A stretch of DNA of 64,000 nt from Actinoplanes couchii (GCF_016862075.1 NZ_BOMG01000026.1:1-64000), one strand, 5' to 3'. Positions 36,802-47,336 are shown, counted from the stretch's first letter. A program made the numbers and translations. The notes: generated from the letters alone by a model not told the origin.

Positions 36802-38301
36802 GTGCACCGAGGAGAGGGAACGACGTACGGCGGTGTCGCGCCGGTGGCACGGCAGGCCACCGCCGCACCGGCGCCGCTGCGGCCGCCGGGCACACCGGTC
36901 TGGGGTGCGGCCGCCCCGCCGGATCCCGGCCCGCCACCACCGCGGGTGGCCCCGTCCCGTCAGGTGCCCGAGGCGACGGTCCGGGCCGTACCGCGGAAGG
37001 GTCATCTGGGGCCGCTGAGCCTCGTCCAGATCGTGGTCGCCGAGGCCGCGCTGCTCGCCTTCGCCGCCTCGTTCACCCGGACACCGCTGGCCGTCCTGCT
37101 CGCCGCGGCCGCCGGGGGCCTGGTGTGCCTGATCTTCTTCGCCCGGCGGCGGCACCGCTGGTGGCTGGATCATCAGCAGGTCGCCCGCGATCACCGGCGC
37201 CGCCGGTCGGCGCGCGCCGACACCCGGCACGGTCCGGTGCTGGCCGCGTTGCGCGCGATCGCCCCCGGGCTCACCGTCCGCGACATCGGGCCCGTCGCAC
37301 CGGGTCCGGCCCCGGACACCTCGGTCGCGGCCGGGAGCGCCCACACGTCGGCCGGGAGCGCCCTCGCCCCGGCCGGGAGCACATACACCTCAGCCGGGAG
37401 CGCCCACACCTCGCCCGGAGGCGCCTACAACTCGGCCGGGAACGCCCTTGCCTCGGTTGGGGGCGCCCTCGTCCCGGTCGGGGTCGGCCGGGACGAGGCC
37501 GGCTGGTTCAGCGTGGTCGCCCTGGATCCGGCGGCCGCACTGCTCCCCCTGGACGTGCTGGTCACCGCGGTCTCCGGCACCGGGCAGCCCGGGCTCCTCC
37601 TCGGGCTGGTCACGCACACCGTTCCGGCGCCCAGCCCCGACATGCCGGCGGCCACCCCGTCCGGGGCCTCCTACCGGCAGCTCACCGAATCAGCCGGTCC
37701 CGGTCCGGTCCCGGCGTTCCGGGAGTCGACGATCAGCATCCGGGTCGACGCACAGACCCTGGCCGAGGCCCTGCTCGACCACACCACCGACCCGGAGGAG
37801 GCCGCCCGGCTCGTCGCCGGACTGGCCCGGAAAGTGGCGAACGGCTTGCGCCGTCTCGGCATCTCCGGGCGGCCCCTCGACGCGGACCAGCTGCTCGCAT
37901 TGCTGTCCCGCTCCTGCGACGTCGAACCGTGGGCGCTGGCCGAGGGGCCGGGCGTGGACGAGGAGTGGACCCACTGGCGGTCGGCGCGGCTGATCCACCG
38001 GACGTACTGGCTGAAGACCTGGCCCTCGTCCGCGACCGAGATCGGCTCGCTGTTCGGCTGGGCGGCAACCGCACCGGCCGCGCAGACCAGCGTCGCGCTC
38101 GTCATCGACCCGGCTCCCGGCGAGGAGATCCGGGCGCGGGCCTTCATCCGGCTCGCCACCCGCCCCGGCGCCGACCTGGCCGCCCTGGACCGGGTGCTGC
38201 AGGAGGGCGTCCGGCGGGTCGGCGGCGAGTTGCAGCCCTTGGACGGCGAACACGGCCCGGCGGCCTACGCGACCGCCCCGACCGGAGGCGGTACCGGATG
38301 A
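36802..38301 (+). CDS. eccE: Type VII secretion protein EccE
   Basis: A 499-residue protein. After a Pro-rich cytosolic start, two membrane helices lie at about 73-113 (LSLVQIVVAEAALLAFAASF and LAVLLAAAAGGLVCLIFF), followed by a long soluble domain, the layout of EccE, a subunit of the ESX membrane channel. A repeat of a short unit (SAGSAHTSAGSA and variants) lies near residues 175-220. It starts with GTG and its stop overlaps the next gene by four bases. The assignment rests on topology and locus. Confidence 0.65.
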   Translation: MHRGEGTTYGGVAPVARQATAAPAPLRPPGTPVWGAAAPPDPGPPPPRVAPSRQVPEATVRAVPRKGHLGPLSLVQIVVAEAALLAFAASFTRTPLAVLLAAAAGGLVCLIFFARRRHRWWLDHQQVARDHRRRRSARADTRHGPVLAALRAIAPGLTVRDIGPVAPGPAPDTSVAAGSAHTSAGSALAPAGSTYTSAGSAHTSPGGAYNSAGNALASVGGALVPVGVGRDEAGWFSVVALDPAAALLPLDVLVTAVSGTGQPGLLLGLVTHTVPAPSPDMPAATPSGASYRQLTESAGPGPVPAFRESTISIRVDAQTLAEALLDHTTDPEEAARLVAGLARKVANGLRRLGISGRPLDADQLLALLSRSCDVEPWALAEGPGVDEEWTHWRSARLIHRTYWLKTWPSSATEIGSLFGWAATAPAAQTSVALVIDPAPGEEIRARAFIRLATRPGADLAALDRVLQEGVRRVGGELQPLDGEHGPAAYATAPTGGGTG

Positions 38302-39590
38302 CCGACAACCCTTGGCCGCCCGACGACGCCCGCTCCCACCGGGACGGCACCGAATCCCCCCGACCGCGGCGGGACGGATACCCACGCCCGGATGGTGACG
38401 GGTTCTCGCCGGACGGTGGCGGTTCCGCCTGGCCGGGCGAGGCTGGGCGCTCGGGGCCGGTCGGCGGTGGGGATCAGCGGCAATCCGGGCGGGGTGCTTC
38501 CGGCGCTTTTCCGCAGGTCGACGGTAACGGATGGCAGCAGGTCCTGCCGGGTCCTAGGGAACCTGGGTGGGTCACGTCCGGGCGGGCTGCGGTGCCTCCA
38601 GCGTCTCCGGCTTTACCGCCGGTGTCTTCGGTGCGGCCGGTTTCGGCGCCGGTTGCTCCCTCAAGCCAGCAGCGAGCCGCTGCCCCGTCGGGGCCTGCCT
38701 GGTCAGGGCCTGCCTCGTCTACGGCTGGTCCGTCGGCGTCTGCTTCGTCTGTGGAGCGGAATTCGGCGCCTGTGGTGACTTCGGCGCCGCTGGTCCGGCC
38801 GGGTGGTGCCGGCACGTTTGCGGGCGGGCGTCCGGGGCGTCCACCGGATGAGCCGGACGGGCCTGGTGACGGGACGGCCGAGTCGCGGGAGCGGAGTGGG
38901 CCGTCGGGGCGGGTCAGTCGGCTGCGGATCGGGTGGCATGCCGTGGCCCGGACGGGGTTGCGGCGGGTCACCGTCACCCGGCCGCTTCCGGCGGGGCTGG
39001 TGCTCGGGCATGATCAGCGGCAGGTTCCGGTGCCGTTGCGGTTGTTCGCTCCCGAACCGGTGCGGGTCACCCTGATCGGCGGGGTGTGGGCGGCCCAGCT
39101 GCTGATCTTCCGGGCCTTCGCGATCGGGGCCCGGGTCTTCGTGGTGACGACCGAACCGCAGGCCTGGCAGGGTTTCGGCGAACGCGCCACCGGACAGCAG
39201 AGCCGTCTGACCATCGTGGGCGGTGAACCGGACCAACCCTATGGCGGCACCGCACAATCTCCGGTACTGACCGTTTTCGATCTGGGCATGACCGGACCGG
39301 CGACCAGTCCGCCGCTCGGCCCGTGGCACAGCCAGCTCACCGTGCTGCGACAACTCGACCGCCCCGGAACAGCCGTGCTGCAGGAAGCCGAACTGGCCGT
39401 GATGCAACGTCTCGGCAGCGAGGAGGCCACGTTGGCGGCGGCCGCCCGGAAACTGGGCCCACCGAGCGGCCAGCTGCTCCAGTCCATGGAGGACGACATG
39501 CTGGCGCTCTTCGGAGACGGCGACGACCGCTACCTGTTCCTGAACCAGACCGGCATCGAACAGCAGTACATGGGCCTCCCCCGCCGCTGA
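38298..39590 (+). CDS. ESX-locus protein of unknown function
   Basis: A 430-residue protein whose ATG overlaps the eccE stop (ATGA). The first 200 residues are low-complexity, rich in P, S, A and D. From about residue 215 there is a compact domain with RVTVTRPLPAGLVLGHD, a Rossmann-like strand pattern (VFVVTTEPQAWQGF) and a C-terminal helical part (LRQLDRPGTAVLQEAELAVM). I see no membrane segment. Coupling to eccE suggests a cytosolic or membrane-associated accessory to the secretion machine. Confidence 0.6.
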   Translation: MTDNPWPPDDARSHRDGTESPRPRRDGYPRPDGDGFSPDGGGSAWPGEAGRSGPVGGGDQRQSGRGASGAFPQVDGNGWQQVLPGPREPGWVTSGRAAVPPASPALPPVSSVRPVSAPVAPSSQQRAAAPSGPAWSGPASSTAGPSASASSVERNSAPVVTSAPLVRPGGAGTFAGGRPGRPPDEPDGPGDGTAESRERSGPSGRVSRLRIGWHAVARTGLRRVTVTRPLPAGLVLGHDQRQVPVPLRLFAPEPVRVTLIGGVWAAQLLIFRAFAIGARVFVVTTEPQAWQGFGERATGQQSRLTIVGGEPDQPYGGTAQSPVLTVFDLGMTGPATSPPLGPWHSQLTVLRQLDRPGTAVLQEAELAVMQRLGSEEATLAAAARKLGPPSGQLLQSMEDDMLALFGDGDDRYLFLNQTGIEQQYMGLPRR

Positions 39591-39768
39591 CAGCGTCGAT
39601 CCCGAACGCGCTGCTGCCGAAACTCAGCGAGGCGGCGGGTGGAGGCCTCGAGGGACGCATCCGCCCGGTGGGCGCGGGTCGGCCGGGAGGGGACGCACGG
39701 CTTGCGGGGACGGGGCGGGACTGCGGAGTGTGGTTGGGGGCCACGCTGATCCCGTACCGGAAAAGGGG

Positions 39769-42700
39769 TTAACGGGTTGGCGGTGACCAGGAGAGTTGCA
39801 CCAGCCGGGCGCCGTGTTTTCGGGTGATCATCCAGGCTCGGCCGGGGGGCAGGGGCTGGGGCTTGACGTTGCCGAACAGGGCTCCCTCCTCTCGCGGGCC
39901 GGACATCATGATGCCGGGGGACGCCAGTTCGCGGATGCGGCTGATGAGTGGGTCGAAGAGGGCCCGGCCGGCGCCGCCGATGCGGCGGGTGATGATCACG
40001 TGCAGGCCGATGTCGCGGGCCTGGGGCAGGAACTCCAGCAGTGGGCTGAGCGGGTTGGGGGTGGCGGAGGCGAGCAGGTCGAAGTCGTCGACCAGGACGT
40101 ACAGTTCGGGGCCTTTCCACCAGCTGCGGTCGCGCAGCATCTCGGGGGTCACGTCGGCGCCGGGGAGGCGTTCGCGCATCGCCACCGCCACCTGATTGAT
40201 CAGGTCGGCGGTGACCTGGTGGGAGGTGCCGTAGCCGATGGTGTGCTCGGCGGGCACACAGCCCAGGAGGCTGCGGCGCAGGTCGACCAGCAGCAGCATC
40301 GCCGACGCCGGTGGGTGTGCGGCGGCGATCGAGCGGGCCAGGCTGCGCAGGAACGAGCTCTTGCCGCTCTCCACGTCGCCGAACAGCAGCGCGTGCGGCT
40401 CGGCGTCGAAGTCCAGGGTGACCGGCTGCAGATCGACCTCGGCGATGCCGATCGGGACCAGGGCGCCGCGCGCCGGTGGCAGCGCCTCGAACGGCAGCTC
40501 GGCGGGCAGCAACCGGACCGGCGGGGCGGGGGTGGCGGTCCAGTGCTCGGCGGCGTGCCGGACCAGGTCGGCGACCGCTTCGGCCAGGTCGTCGACGCGC
40601 TGTTCGCGGTCGATGCGGGGCAGGGCGGCCAGGAAGTGGTAGCCGTCGGGGGTCAGGCCCCGGCCGGGGGCGCCCTCCGGCACGTTCACCGCCTCGCGCC
40701 TGTTGATCACCGAGTCGGCGGCCTCACCGAGGCGTAGTTCGATCCGGGTGCCGAAGACGTCGCGGATCTGCGGGCGCACGTCCATCCAGCGGTTGGTGGC
40801 GGCGAGCACGTGGATACCGAAGCCGAGCCCGCGGTTGGCGAGTTCGTGCACCGTCGTCTCCAGGTCCTCGAACTCGGCGCGCATCGTGGACCAGCCGTCG
40901 ACGACCAGGAAGACGTCCCCGAAGGCGTCGTCGGCGTACCGGCCCTGGGCACGCGCCCGCCGGTAGGCCGCGGCGCCCTCGATGTTGGCGGTGGCGAACA
41001 GTTCCTCCCGGGCGCGCATCAGCCCGTGCAGTTCGGCGATGGTACGGCGCACCTTGTCCACGTCCCGCCGGGTGGCGACGCTGCCGACGTGGGGCAGGTC
41101 GGCGAGCGCGCTGATCGGCCCGCCACCGAAGTCGAGCCCGTAGAACTGCACCTCACGCGGGGTGTGGGTGAGCGCGAGACTGACCACCAGGGTGCGCAGC
41201 AGGTTGGATTTGCCGGACTGGGACGCCCCGACGATCATCACGTTTCCGGCGGCGCCGGCCAGGTCCAGCCACATCGGGTCGCGGCGCTGCTCGTACGGTT
41301 TGTCGATGATGCCGCCGAGCGCGTGCAGGGTGCCGAACCGGTCCTCGGCGTCGACGGTCAGCCCCCGCTCCGGCAGGGTGATCATCGGCGGCAGCATCTG
41401 GCCGAGGGTGGGCGCCCGGTCCAGCGGCGGCAGCCACACCTCGTGGGCGGGCGCGCCCTTGCCCTCCATCTGCCGGACCAGCACCTCGATCAGGGTGTCC
41501 CCGACCGCGGTCTCCTCGGGAAGTTGATCTTCGGAGGGCGGTGTCTCCTCGCGCAGCGGCGCCACGTAGAAGGTGGAGAAGTCCCGAATCGGGTTGCCAC
41601 CCCGGCCACCGGCGCCGGGCCGGGCTCCGTCCCGGCGGACCGCCCCGGAGACGTAGGCGGCCTTCAACCGGATCAAACCCTCGGTTCCGGTACGCAGATA
41701 GCCGTGCCCGGGAGATCGGGGCAGCTCGTAGGCATCGGGCACACCGAGCACCGCCCGGGACTCCATCGACGAGAAGGTGCGCAGCCCGATCCGGTACGAC
41801 AGGTGTGACTCGAGCCCGCGCAGCCGCCCCTCCTCCAGTTTCTGCGAGGCCAGCAGCAGGTGGATGCCGAGCGACCGGCCGACCCGTCCGATCTGGACGA
41901 ACATGTCGATGAAGTCCGGCCGGGCGCTGAGCAGCTCGGAGAACTCGTCGACGATGAACAGCAGGCTGGGCAGCGGCGCGAGCGGCACCCCGGCGGACCG
42001 GGCCCGTTCGTAGTCGCGCTGGGACGCGTAGTTCCCGGCCTTGCGCAGCAGCTCCTGCCGCCGGGTCAGCTCGCCCTGGATGGCGCCGAGCATCCGGTCG
42101 ACCAGGGGCAGCTCGTCCTCCAGGTTGGTGATCATCGCGGCGGTGTGCGGCAGCCGGTCCAGCGATGCGAAGGTGGCGCCGCCCTTGAAGTCGACGAGCA
42201 CGAAGTTGAGGATCTCCGGGCTGTGCGTGAGGCCGAGCGCGAGCACCAGGGTGCGCAGCAGCTCGGACTTGCCGGAGCCGGTGGCGCCGACGAGCAGGCC
42301 GTGCGGGCCCATGCCGTCCTGCGCGGACTCCTTGAGGTCCAGCTCGACCGGCCGGCCGTCGGCGCCGACCCCGATCGGGACACGCAGCCGGTCCCGGTTG
42401 GGGCGGCTGGCCCACAGCTCGTTCAGGTCGATCAGGTAGGGGTCGGCCTGGTCCAGCAGGCCGTCGAGCCCGGTGTCCCGGGAGATGGCCGGGGTGTCGG
42501 TGTCGGAGACCGCGGACAGCCGCAGCGGCGCCAGCTCCCGGGCCAGCACCTCGGCCTCGGCCAGGGTCAGCACGTCGGCCCGGCCGACCTCGGTGGGACC
42601 GTCCATGGTGGTGCCGTTGATCGCGCCGTCGCCGTCGATCTCCAGCACCACCGAGCTGTCGTCGAGCAGCCGGGGCGGTGGCACCGACAGGTCGACGATG

Positions 42701-43719
42701 GTGACCCCGGCGACGCCGCCCTCGGTCATCAGGTGGTCGGAGCCGGCGGTCGATCCGCCGTCGATGATCACCATGACGTGCGGGCCGCCGCCGGGTGCGC
42801 CGGACGGGTCGAACCGGGACCGGTTGGCCAGCACGTCGTCGAGCATCGCCTCCAGCGCGGGCACACTCGGCGCGACCAGGCGGACCGGCCCGATCGCGTC
42901 GGTCTTGTCCGGGTGCTGGGCGTGCGGGAGCCATTTCACCCACTCCCAGCGGGCGCGTTCGTGGTCCGGCACGCAGACGCCGATCCGCAGGTCGTCGGGG
43001 GCGTGGAAGACGGCCATCTGGGCGATCAGGGCCCGGGTGAAGTCATGCGACACCCGGTCGGCGCCGCGCACGTAGATGTGCGAGAAGTCCCGCAACGCCA
43101 CCGAGACCGGAAGATCGGGGACGACGCTGTACGTGTGGAGAAAGCGCCGCAGCGCCATCGTGCACAGCGGCTCCAGCTCCTCCACCGCCCGGGTCTGCGG
43201 TGGCACCAGCCGGGTGGCGACCTCCTGCGGGCCGACCGCGATCCGGACCACGGTGAAGTCGGCGTCACCCCGCCGGCGCTCCCACAGCCGGCCGCTGTCG
43301 GTGAACGTCCACAGTGTTTCCGGGTCGGGATTGCGATAGTAGAGCGCCTCGCGTTGTCGCCTGATCGTGTCACGCACCTGGGCCCGCAGCCGGGAGAGCT
43401 GACGCAGGTACTGCCGCCGCGCCTCGATCATCTCGCGCTTGCCGGGCCCACCGGTGTTGGTGGCCATCATGCCGATCATGCCGAGGATCGAGACCCCGTA
43501 CATCGCGCCCGCCACGTAGGTGATCGCGCCACCCCGCTGCGCGCCCATCATCAGGCCCATCGCCGCAGCTCCGGCCCCCATCGGCAGGATCATCAGCATC
43601 CGTGTCCAGCCCTTGCCCGCGGGCGGTGGCACCTCGGGCGGCGGGTCCAGCGCGACCTCGCCGGACGGCATCACCGGCGCGGGCCGGCGCGGTGGCCGTT
43701 TGATGATCGTTACTGTCAC
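39769..43719 (-). CDS. eccC: ESX secretion ATPase EccC (three-domain FtsK/SpoIIIE type)
   Basis: A 1316-residue single chain equal to EccCa plus EccCb of mycobacteria. Two N-terminal membrane helices (about 45-85) precede a DUF domain and three ATPase domains with P-loops GATGSGKS (about 476), GASQSGKS (about 829) and GDVESGKS (about 1113). The first has an intact Walker B ending DE (FIVDEFSELL). The second has DG (VVDGWST), as is usual in EccC. It drives export and recognises the tails of substrate dimers. The GTG at 43719 (VTVTIIKRPPRR) was chosen because longer frames run into eccD. It diverges from eccD. Confidence 0.9.
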   Translation of the reverse strand: MTVTIIKRPPRRPAPVMPSGEVALDPPPEVPPPAGKGWTRMLMILPMGAGAAAMGLMMGAQRGGAITYVAGAMYGVSILGMIGMMATNTGGPGKREMIEARRQYLRQLSRLRAQVRDTIRRQREALYYRNPDPETLWTFTDSGRLWERRRGDADFTVVRIAVGPQEVATRLVPPQTRAVEELEPLCTMALRRFLHTYSVVPDLPVSVALRDFSHIYVRGADRVSHDFTRALIAQMAVFHAPDDLRIGVCVPDHERARWEWVKWLPHAQHPDKTDAIGPVRLVAPSVPALEAMLDDVLANRSRFDPSGAPGGGPHVMVIIDGGSTAGSDHLMTEGGVAGVTIVDLSVPPPRLLDDSSVVLEIDGDGAINGTTMDGPTEVGRADVLTLAEAEVLARELAPLRLSAVSDTDTPAISRDTGLDGLLDQADPYLIDLNELWASRPNRDRLRVPIGVGADGRPVELDLKESAQDGMGPHGLLVGATGSGKSELLRTLVLALGLTHSPEILNFVLVDFKGGATFASLDRLPHTAAMITNLEDELPLVDRMLGAIQGELTRRQELLRKAGNYASQRDYERARSAGVPLAPLPSLLFIVDEFSELLSARPDFIDMFVQIGRVGRSLGIHLLLASQKLEEGRLRGLESHLSYRIGLRTFSSMESRAVLGVPDAYELPRSPGHGYLRTGTEGLIRLKAAYVSGAVRRDGARPGAGGRGGNPIRDFSTFYVAPLREETPPSEDQLPEETAVGDTLIEVLVRQMEGKGAPAHEVWLPPLDRAPTLGQMLPPMITLPERGLTVDAEDRFGTLHALGGIIDKPYEQRRDPMWLDLAGAAGNVMIVGASQSGKSNLLRTLVVSLALTHTPREVQFYGLDFGGGPISALADLPHVGSVATRRDVDKVRRTIAELHGLMRAREELFATANIEGAAAYRRARAQGRYADDAFGDVFLVVDGWSTMRAEFEDLETTVHELANRGLGFGIHVLAATNRWMDVRPQIRDVFGTRIELRLGEAADSVINRREAVNVPEGAPGRGLTPDGYHFLAALPRIDREQRVDDLAEAVADLVRHAAEHWTATPAPPVRLLPAELPFEALPPARGALVPIGIAEVDLQPVTLDFDAEPHALLFGDVESGKSSFLRSLARSIAAAHPPASAMLLLVDLRRSLLGCVPAEHTIGYGTSHQVTADLINQVAVAMRERLPGADVTPEMLRDRSWWKGPELYVLVDDFDLLASATPNPLSPLLEFLPQARDIGLHVIITRRIGGAGRALFDPLISRIRELASPGIMMSGPREEGALFGNVKPQPLPPGRAWMITRKHGARLVQLSWSPPTR

Positions 43720-43794
43720 TGAGGGCTCCCCACTGGTGACGCAGCGACAACATCCTATCCGTGATCGCCGGGCGATCCTGCTACGTTGTCCACT

Positions 43795-45204
43795 GTGAGC
43801 GCACCGGCGACGAGTGGGCCCTCCCTGGCCCGGGTGACGATCGCGGCCCCGACCCGCCGCCTCGACCTCGCCCTGCCCGACAACATGCTCGTCGCCGAGT
43901 TGCTGCCGCATCTGCTCCGGCACGCCGAGGGCGCGCTGGGCGAGCCGTCCGAGCGTTACGGCGGCTGGGTCCTGCGCCGGGCCACCGGCACCGTCCTGGA
44001 TCCGGGGCGGAGTCTGGCCGCCCAGGGGGTCCGCGACGGCGAGCTGCTGCACCTCGATCCGGCCCGGGAGGACTGGCCCGAGCTGGCGTACGACGACGTG
44101 GTCGAAGTGATCGCCAGTGGCGCCCGCCGGGCCGGGCGGACCTGGAGCCCGGCCGCCACCCGCCGCACCGGCCTGGCCGTCACCGCCGGGGCGCTGCTGC
44201 TCGGCCTGGCCGGGCTGGCCGCCACCGGTCCCGGCTGGGTGCTGCCCGGGGTGATCGCGCTGGCCGTCTCGGTGGCGTGCGCGGTGCTGGGCGTGCTGCT
44301 GTCCCGGGCGTTCGGCGACGCGGCGGCGGGCGCGGTGGTGGCGGCGAGCGGTCTGCCCTACGCGTTCCTCGGCGGTGCCTGGCTGCTCACCCAGCCGGGT
44401 GGTGGTTTCCTCTCGGTCGGCGCCCCCGGCCTGGTCCTGGGCTCGTCGGCACTGCTCGTGGTCAGCGTGATCGGGCACGCCGGGGTGGCCGGGCTGACCC
44501 GGTTGTTCGTCGCCGGGATCGCGGCCGCGCTGACCGGCCTGCTGACCGCGCTGCTGGCGTTGACCGGGGTGTCCGCCGAGGGCGCCGCGGCGGTGGCGCT
44601 GACCGCGGCGATCGGGCTGCTGCCGGCCTATCCGGTGCTGGCCGGCTGGCTCGGCCGGCTGCCGTTCCCGGACCTGCCGAGCCGCGCCGAGGAGCTGCTG
44701 AAAGAGGAGAAGACCCCGCGCCGGGCGGACGTGTTCGCCGCCGTGGTGCGGGCCTCCGAGGTGCTGACCGGGTTCATCCTGTCGGCGGCGCTGTGCAGCA
44801 TCGTGGCGATGGTCTGGCTGGCGCTGTCCACCCCGGACGTCCCCACGGTGCTGCTGATGATCGCGGCGATCGCCGCCCTGCTGCTGCGCGCCCGGCTGCT
44901 GCCCACCCCGCAACAGCGGGTGCCGCTGCTGGTCGCCGGGCTGCTCGGGCTGGCCGGGCTGGGCGTCGGCCCGGTGGTGACCGGCGCGGTCTCCGGCGTG
45001 GTGCTGGTCGCGGTGGCGGGCGTGGTGACCGCGGTGGCCCTGCCGGCCGCGCTGATCTACAGCCGCAAGGCCCCCTCGCCGTACCTCGGGCGGGCCGCCG
45101 ACATCCTGGACATCGTCGCGATCATGGCGCTGATCCCGCTCGCGTGCGGGGTGATCGGTGTCTTCGACGACGTCCGCGGCCTGTTCGCCGGGATCGGTGG
45201 GTGA
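43795..45204 (+). CDS. eccD: ESX secretion channel protein EccD
   Basis: A 469-residue protein with an N-terminal ubiquitin-like domain (RVTIAAPTRRLDLALPDN to about residue 90) followed by about 11 membrane helices, the standard EccD layout. EccD forms the rim of the inner-membrane pore, with the ubiquitin-like domain contacting EccC. The GTG at 43795 (VSAPATSGPS) is the preferred start; a TTG at 43786 is less likely. eccB follows after three bases. Confidence 0.85.
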   Translation: MSAPATSGPSLARVTIAAPTRRLDLALPDNMLVAELLPHLLRHAEGALGEPSERYGGWVLRRATGTVLDPGRSLAAQGVRDGELLHLDPAREDWPELAYDDVVEVIASGARRAGRTWSPAATRRTGLAVTAGALLLGLAGLAATGPGWVLPGVIALAVSVACAVLGVLLSRAFGDAAAGAVVAASGLPYAFLGGAWLLTQPGGGFLSVGAPGLVLGSSALLVVSVIGHAGVAGLTRLFVAGIAAALTGLLTALLALTGVSAEGAAAVALTAAIGLLPAYPVLAGWLGRLPFPDLPSRAEELLKEEKTPRRADVFAAVVRASEVLTGFILSAALCSIVAMVWLALSTPDVPTVLLMIAAIAALLLRARLLPTPQQRVPLLVAGLLGLAGLGVGPVVTGAVSGVVLVAVAGVVTAVALPAALIYSRKAPSPYLGRAADILDIVAIMALIPLACGVIGVFDDVRGLFAGIGG

Positions 45205-45207
45205 TCC

Positions 45208-46572
45208 GTGACGTCACGCCGCGACCAGTTGCAGTCGTACCAGTTCATGAACCAGCGGGTGATCTCCGCGTTCGTGATGCGCGAGACCGATCCGGCCCAG
45301 TCCCCGCTGCGCCGCGGCATCGGTGCCCTGTTCGGCGGCGTGATGGTCGCGATCCTGGTGGCGGCCGGTTTCGGCATCTACGGCGTGCTCACCCGCACCG
45401 GTGCGAACCAGTGGCAGCAGGACGGCGCGGTGGTCGTCGAACGGGAGAGCGGCGCGGTCTTCGTCCATCTCAACGACCGGCTCAACCCGGCGCTCAACTT
45501 CGCGTCCGCGAAACTGGCGGCCGGCCGCCCGAACCCGCAGGTGTTCCGGGTCGCCGCGAAATCCCTGACCGGCACCCCGCGCGGCGTGACGATCGGCATC
45601 GCCGGCGCGCCCGCGTCCCTGCCCGACGCCGGGCGACAGGCCCGTCTCCCGTGGGCGATGTGCGGCGTGCCCGGCACCGATCCGCGGTCGATCCTTCTGG
45701 TCGGCGCCACCGGACCGGCCGGCGCCGCGCTCGGCGACCGGGCGCTGCTGGCCACCGACCGCGAGGTGGTGCACCTGATCTGGCAGGGCCGCAAACACCC
45801 GGTGGTCGACCCGGACACGACGGTGCAGGCGCTGTTCGGCGCGGTCCAGCCGATCCGCCTGGGCACCGCCTGGCTCAACGCGCTCCCGTCCGGCGCCGAC
45901 ATCGCCCCGATCACGGTCAACGGGCGTGGCAACAACTCGAACGCCGCCGCCGGTTTCGACAACGGCGACATCCTGGTGGTCCAGACCGGAAGTGGTCAGC
46001 AGTTCCACCTGATCCTCAACGACGGCCGCGCCGCGATCACCGCGCTCCAGCAGGCGGTGCTGAACGCCGCGTTCCCCGCCCGGCCGCAGCAGATCTCGGT
46101 GAACGACCTGAACGACATCCCGGAGAGTGACGCCCTGCCCCCGGCCGATCCGGCCACCCGCGGCCCCGACAAGGTCCCCACGCTGGCCGCGATACCCGGC
46201 GGCGAGTCCGCCTGCGCGGTCACCGCGGACGTGACGAAGCCCCCCACGATCACGGTGGGTGGCCCGGCGACCGCCTTCAACGCCGCCATCCCCACCACCG
46301 GCGCCACCGAGGACGGCCGCCCGCTGGCCGACGCGGTCCTGGTCCCGGCCGGCCGTTTCGCCCTGGTCCGGGTGCCCGGCTCCGGCGGATTCATGCTGGT
46401 CACCGATGTGGCGCTGCGCCACGCGGTGCCGTCCGAGGACGCCGTGAACCGTCTGGGTTACACCGCGTCACTCGCCTTCGAGGCCCCCACCGCGTTGATC
46501 AACTCGATTCCGGCGGGGGTCACGCTGGACCCGGCACAAGCCCTCAAACCAGCCCTTTCCGGTACGGGGTAA
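45208..46572 (+). CDS. eccB: ESX secretion protein EccB
   Basis: A 454-residue protein with the diagnostic N terminus SRRDQLQSYQFMNQRVISAF, one membrane helix at about 40-62 (GIGALFGGVMVAILVAAGF) and a long extracytoplasmic part with a conserved region near PRSILLVGATGPAGA. EccB caps the ESX pore outside the membrane. It starts with GTG, three bases after eccD, so the pair is one transcript. Confidence 0.9.
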   Translation: MTSRRDQLQSYQFMNQRVISAFVMRETDPAQSPLRRGIGALFGGVMVAILVAAGFGIYGVLTRTGANQWQQDGAVVVERESGAVFVHLNDRLNPALNFASAKLAAGRPNPQVFRVAAKSLTGTPRGVTIGIAGAPASLPDAGRQARLPWAMCGVPGTDPRSILLVGATGPAGAALGDRALLATDREVVHLIWQGRKHPVVDPDTTVQALFGAVQPIRLGTAWLNALPSGADIAPITVNGRGNNSNAAAGFDNGDILVVQTGSGQQFHLILNDGRAAITALQQAVLNAAFPARPQQISVNDLNDIPESDALPPADPATRGPDKVPTLAAIPGGESACAVTADVTKPPTITVGGPATAFNAAIPTTGATEDGRPLADAVLVPAGRFALVRVPGSGGFMLVTDVALRHAVPSEDAVNRLGYTASLAFEAPTALINSIPAGVTLDPAQALKPALSGTG

Positions 46573-46674
46573 ACGAGCCCCACAACCGCACCGGCTCCCC
46601 TCGCTCCGACGACGCGAGCCAGGCGCCCCCTCGAGACCGACCCGCGACCGCCGGGCGTGTGCGACCCTCGCGGG

Positions 46675-47292
46675 CTACCCGTCGAGTTGACGGGCCGCGT
46701 CGTGGTGCACCGAGACGAGTTCGCCGAGCGGAACCGCCTTACGCGACACCTGGGAGAGATCCTTCCCCTCGGCGGTCCACGGAGGCGGAAAGGTGTCGAT
46801 CCCGTTGTCGAGGGCGACGGCGGCGACCTCGTTCTCCCACCCCGGCCACCGCAGTCCCTCGTAGAACCCGGTGAGTGCCCCGGCGAGCATCGCGTGCAGC
46901 CAGTCCCCGTACCCACGCTCGAGGTCCTGCCAGACAAGATCCTCGGGCCCGAAGTAGTTCACCGTAGGAGCAGCCCCCGGTTGCGGCCGCCCCCACACGA
47001 ACTGCCCACCCATCACATCGAACGCGACGACCAGCCCACCGCTCTCCGGCATGGCCTCGACGACATCGGGTAGCCCGTCGTGCCCACCCCCGAGAACCCG
47101 CAACCACCCGTGATCGACGACGAGCCCCCCACTGTTGGCCACGACGGCCCCCAGCCACGACCGCTCGGTCACCCCGAGAACCCCGAGGCAGGAGGCCCCC
47201 CGCTCGGCATCGACAGGCAGCACCTCCACCGGGTAGGGAGCCGCTTCGATCAACGCGGAGATCTCCGCCCAGGCACTCTGTTCCACCCGCAC
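46675..47292 (-). CDS. DUF2625 family protein
   Basis: A 205-residue soluble protein with the family hallmarks WLGAVVANSGGLVVDHGWLR, GGQFVWGRPQPG and the C-terminal NGIDTFPPPW. DUF2625 proteins are widespread with unknown role. It sits between eccB and the mycosin gene on the minus strand and may be unrelated to secretion. Confidence 0.75.
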   Translation of the reverse strand: MRVEQSAWAEISALIEAAPYPVEVLPVDAERGASCLGVLGVTERSWLGAVVANSGGLVVDHGWLRVLGGGHDGLPDVVEAMPESGGLVVAFDVMGGQFVWGRPQPGAAPTVNYFGPEDLVWQDLERGYGDWLHAMLAGALTGFYEGLRWPGWENEVAAVALDNGIDTFPPPWTAEGKDLSQVSRKAVPLGELVSVHHDAARQLDG

Positions 47293-47336
47293 AGCCTGCC
47301 ACGCTCACCGGGCACGCCGGGTGAGCGGCCCGGTGC

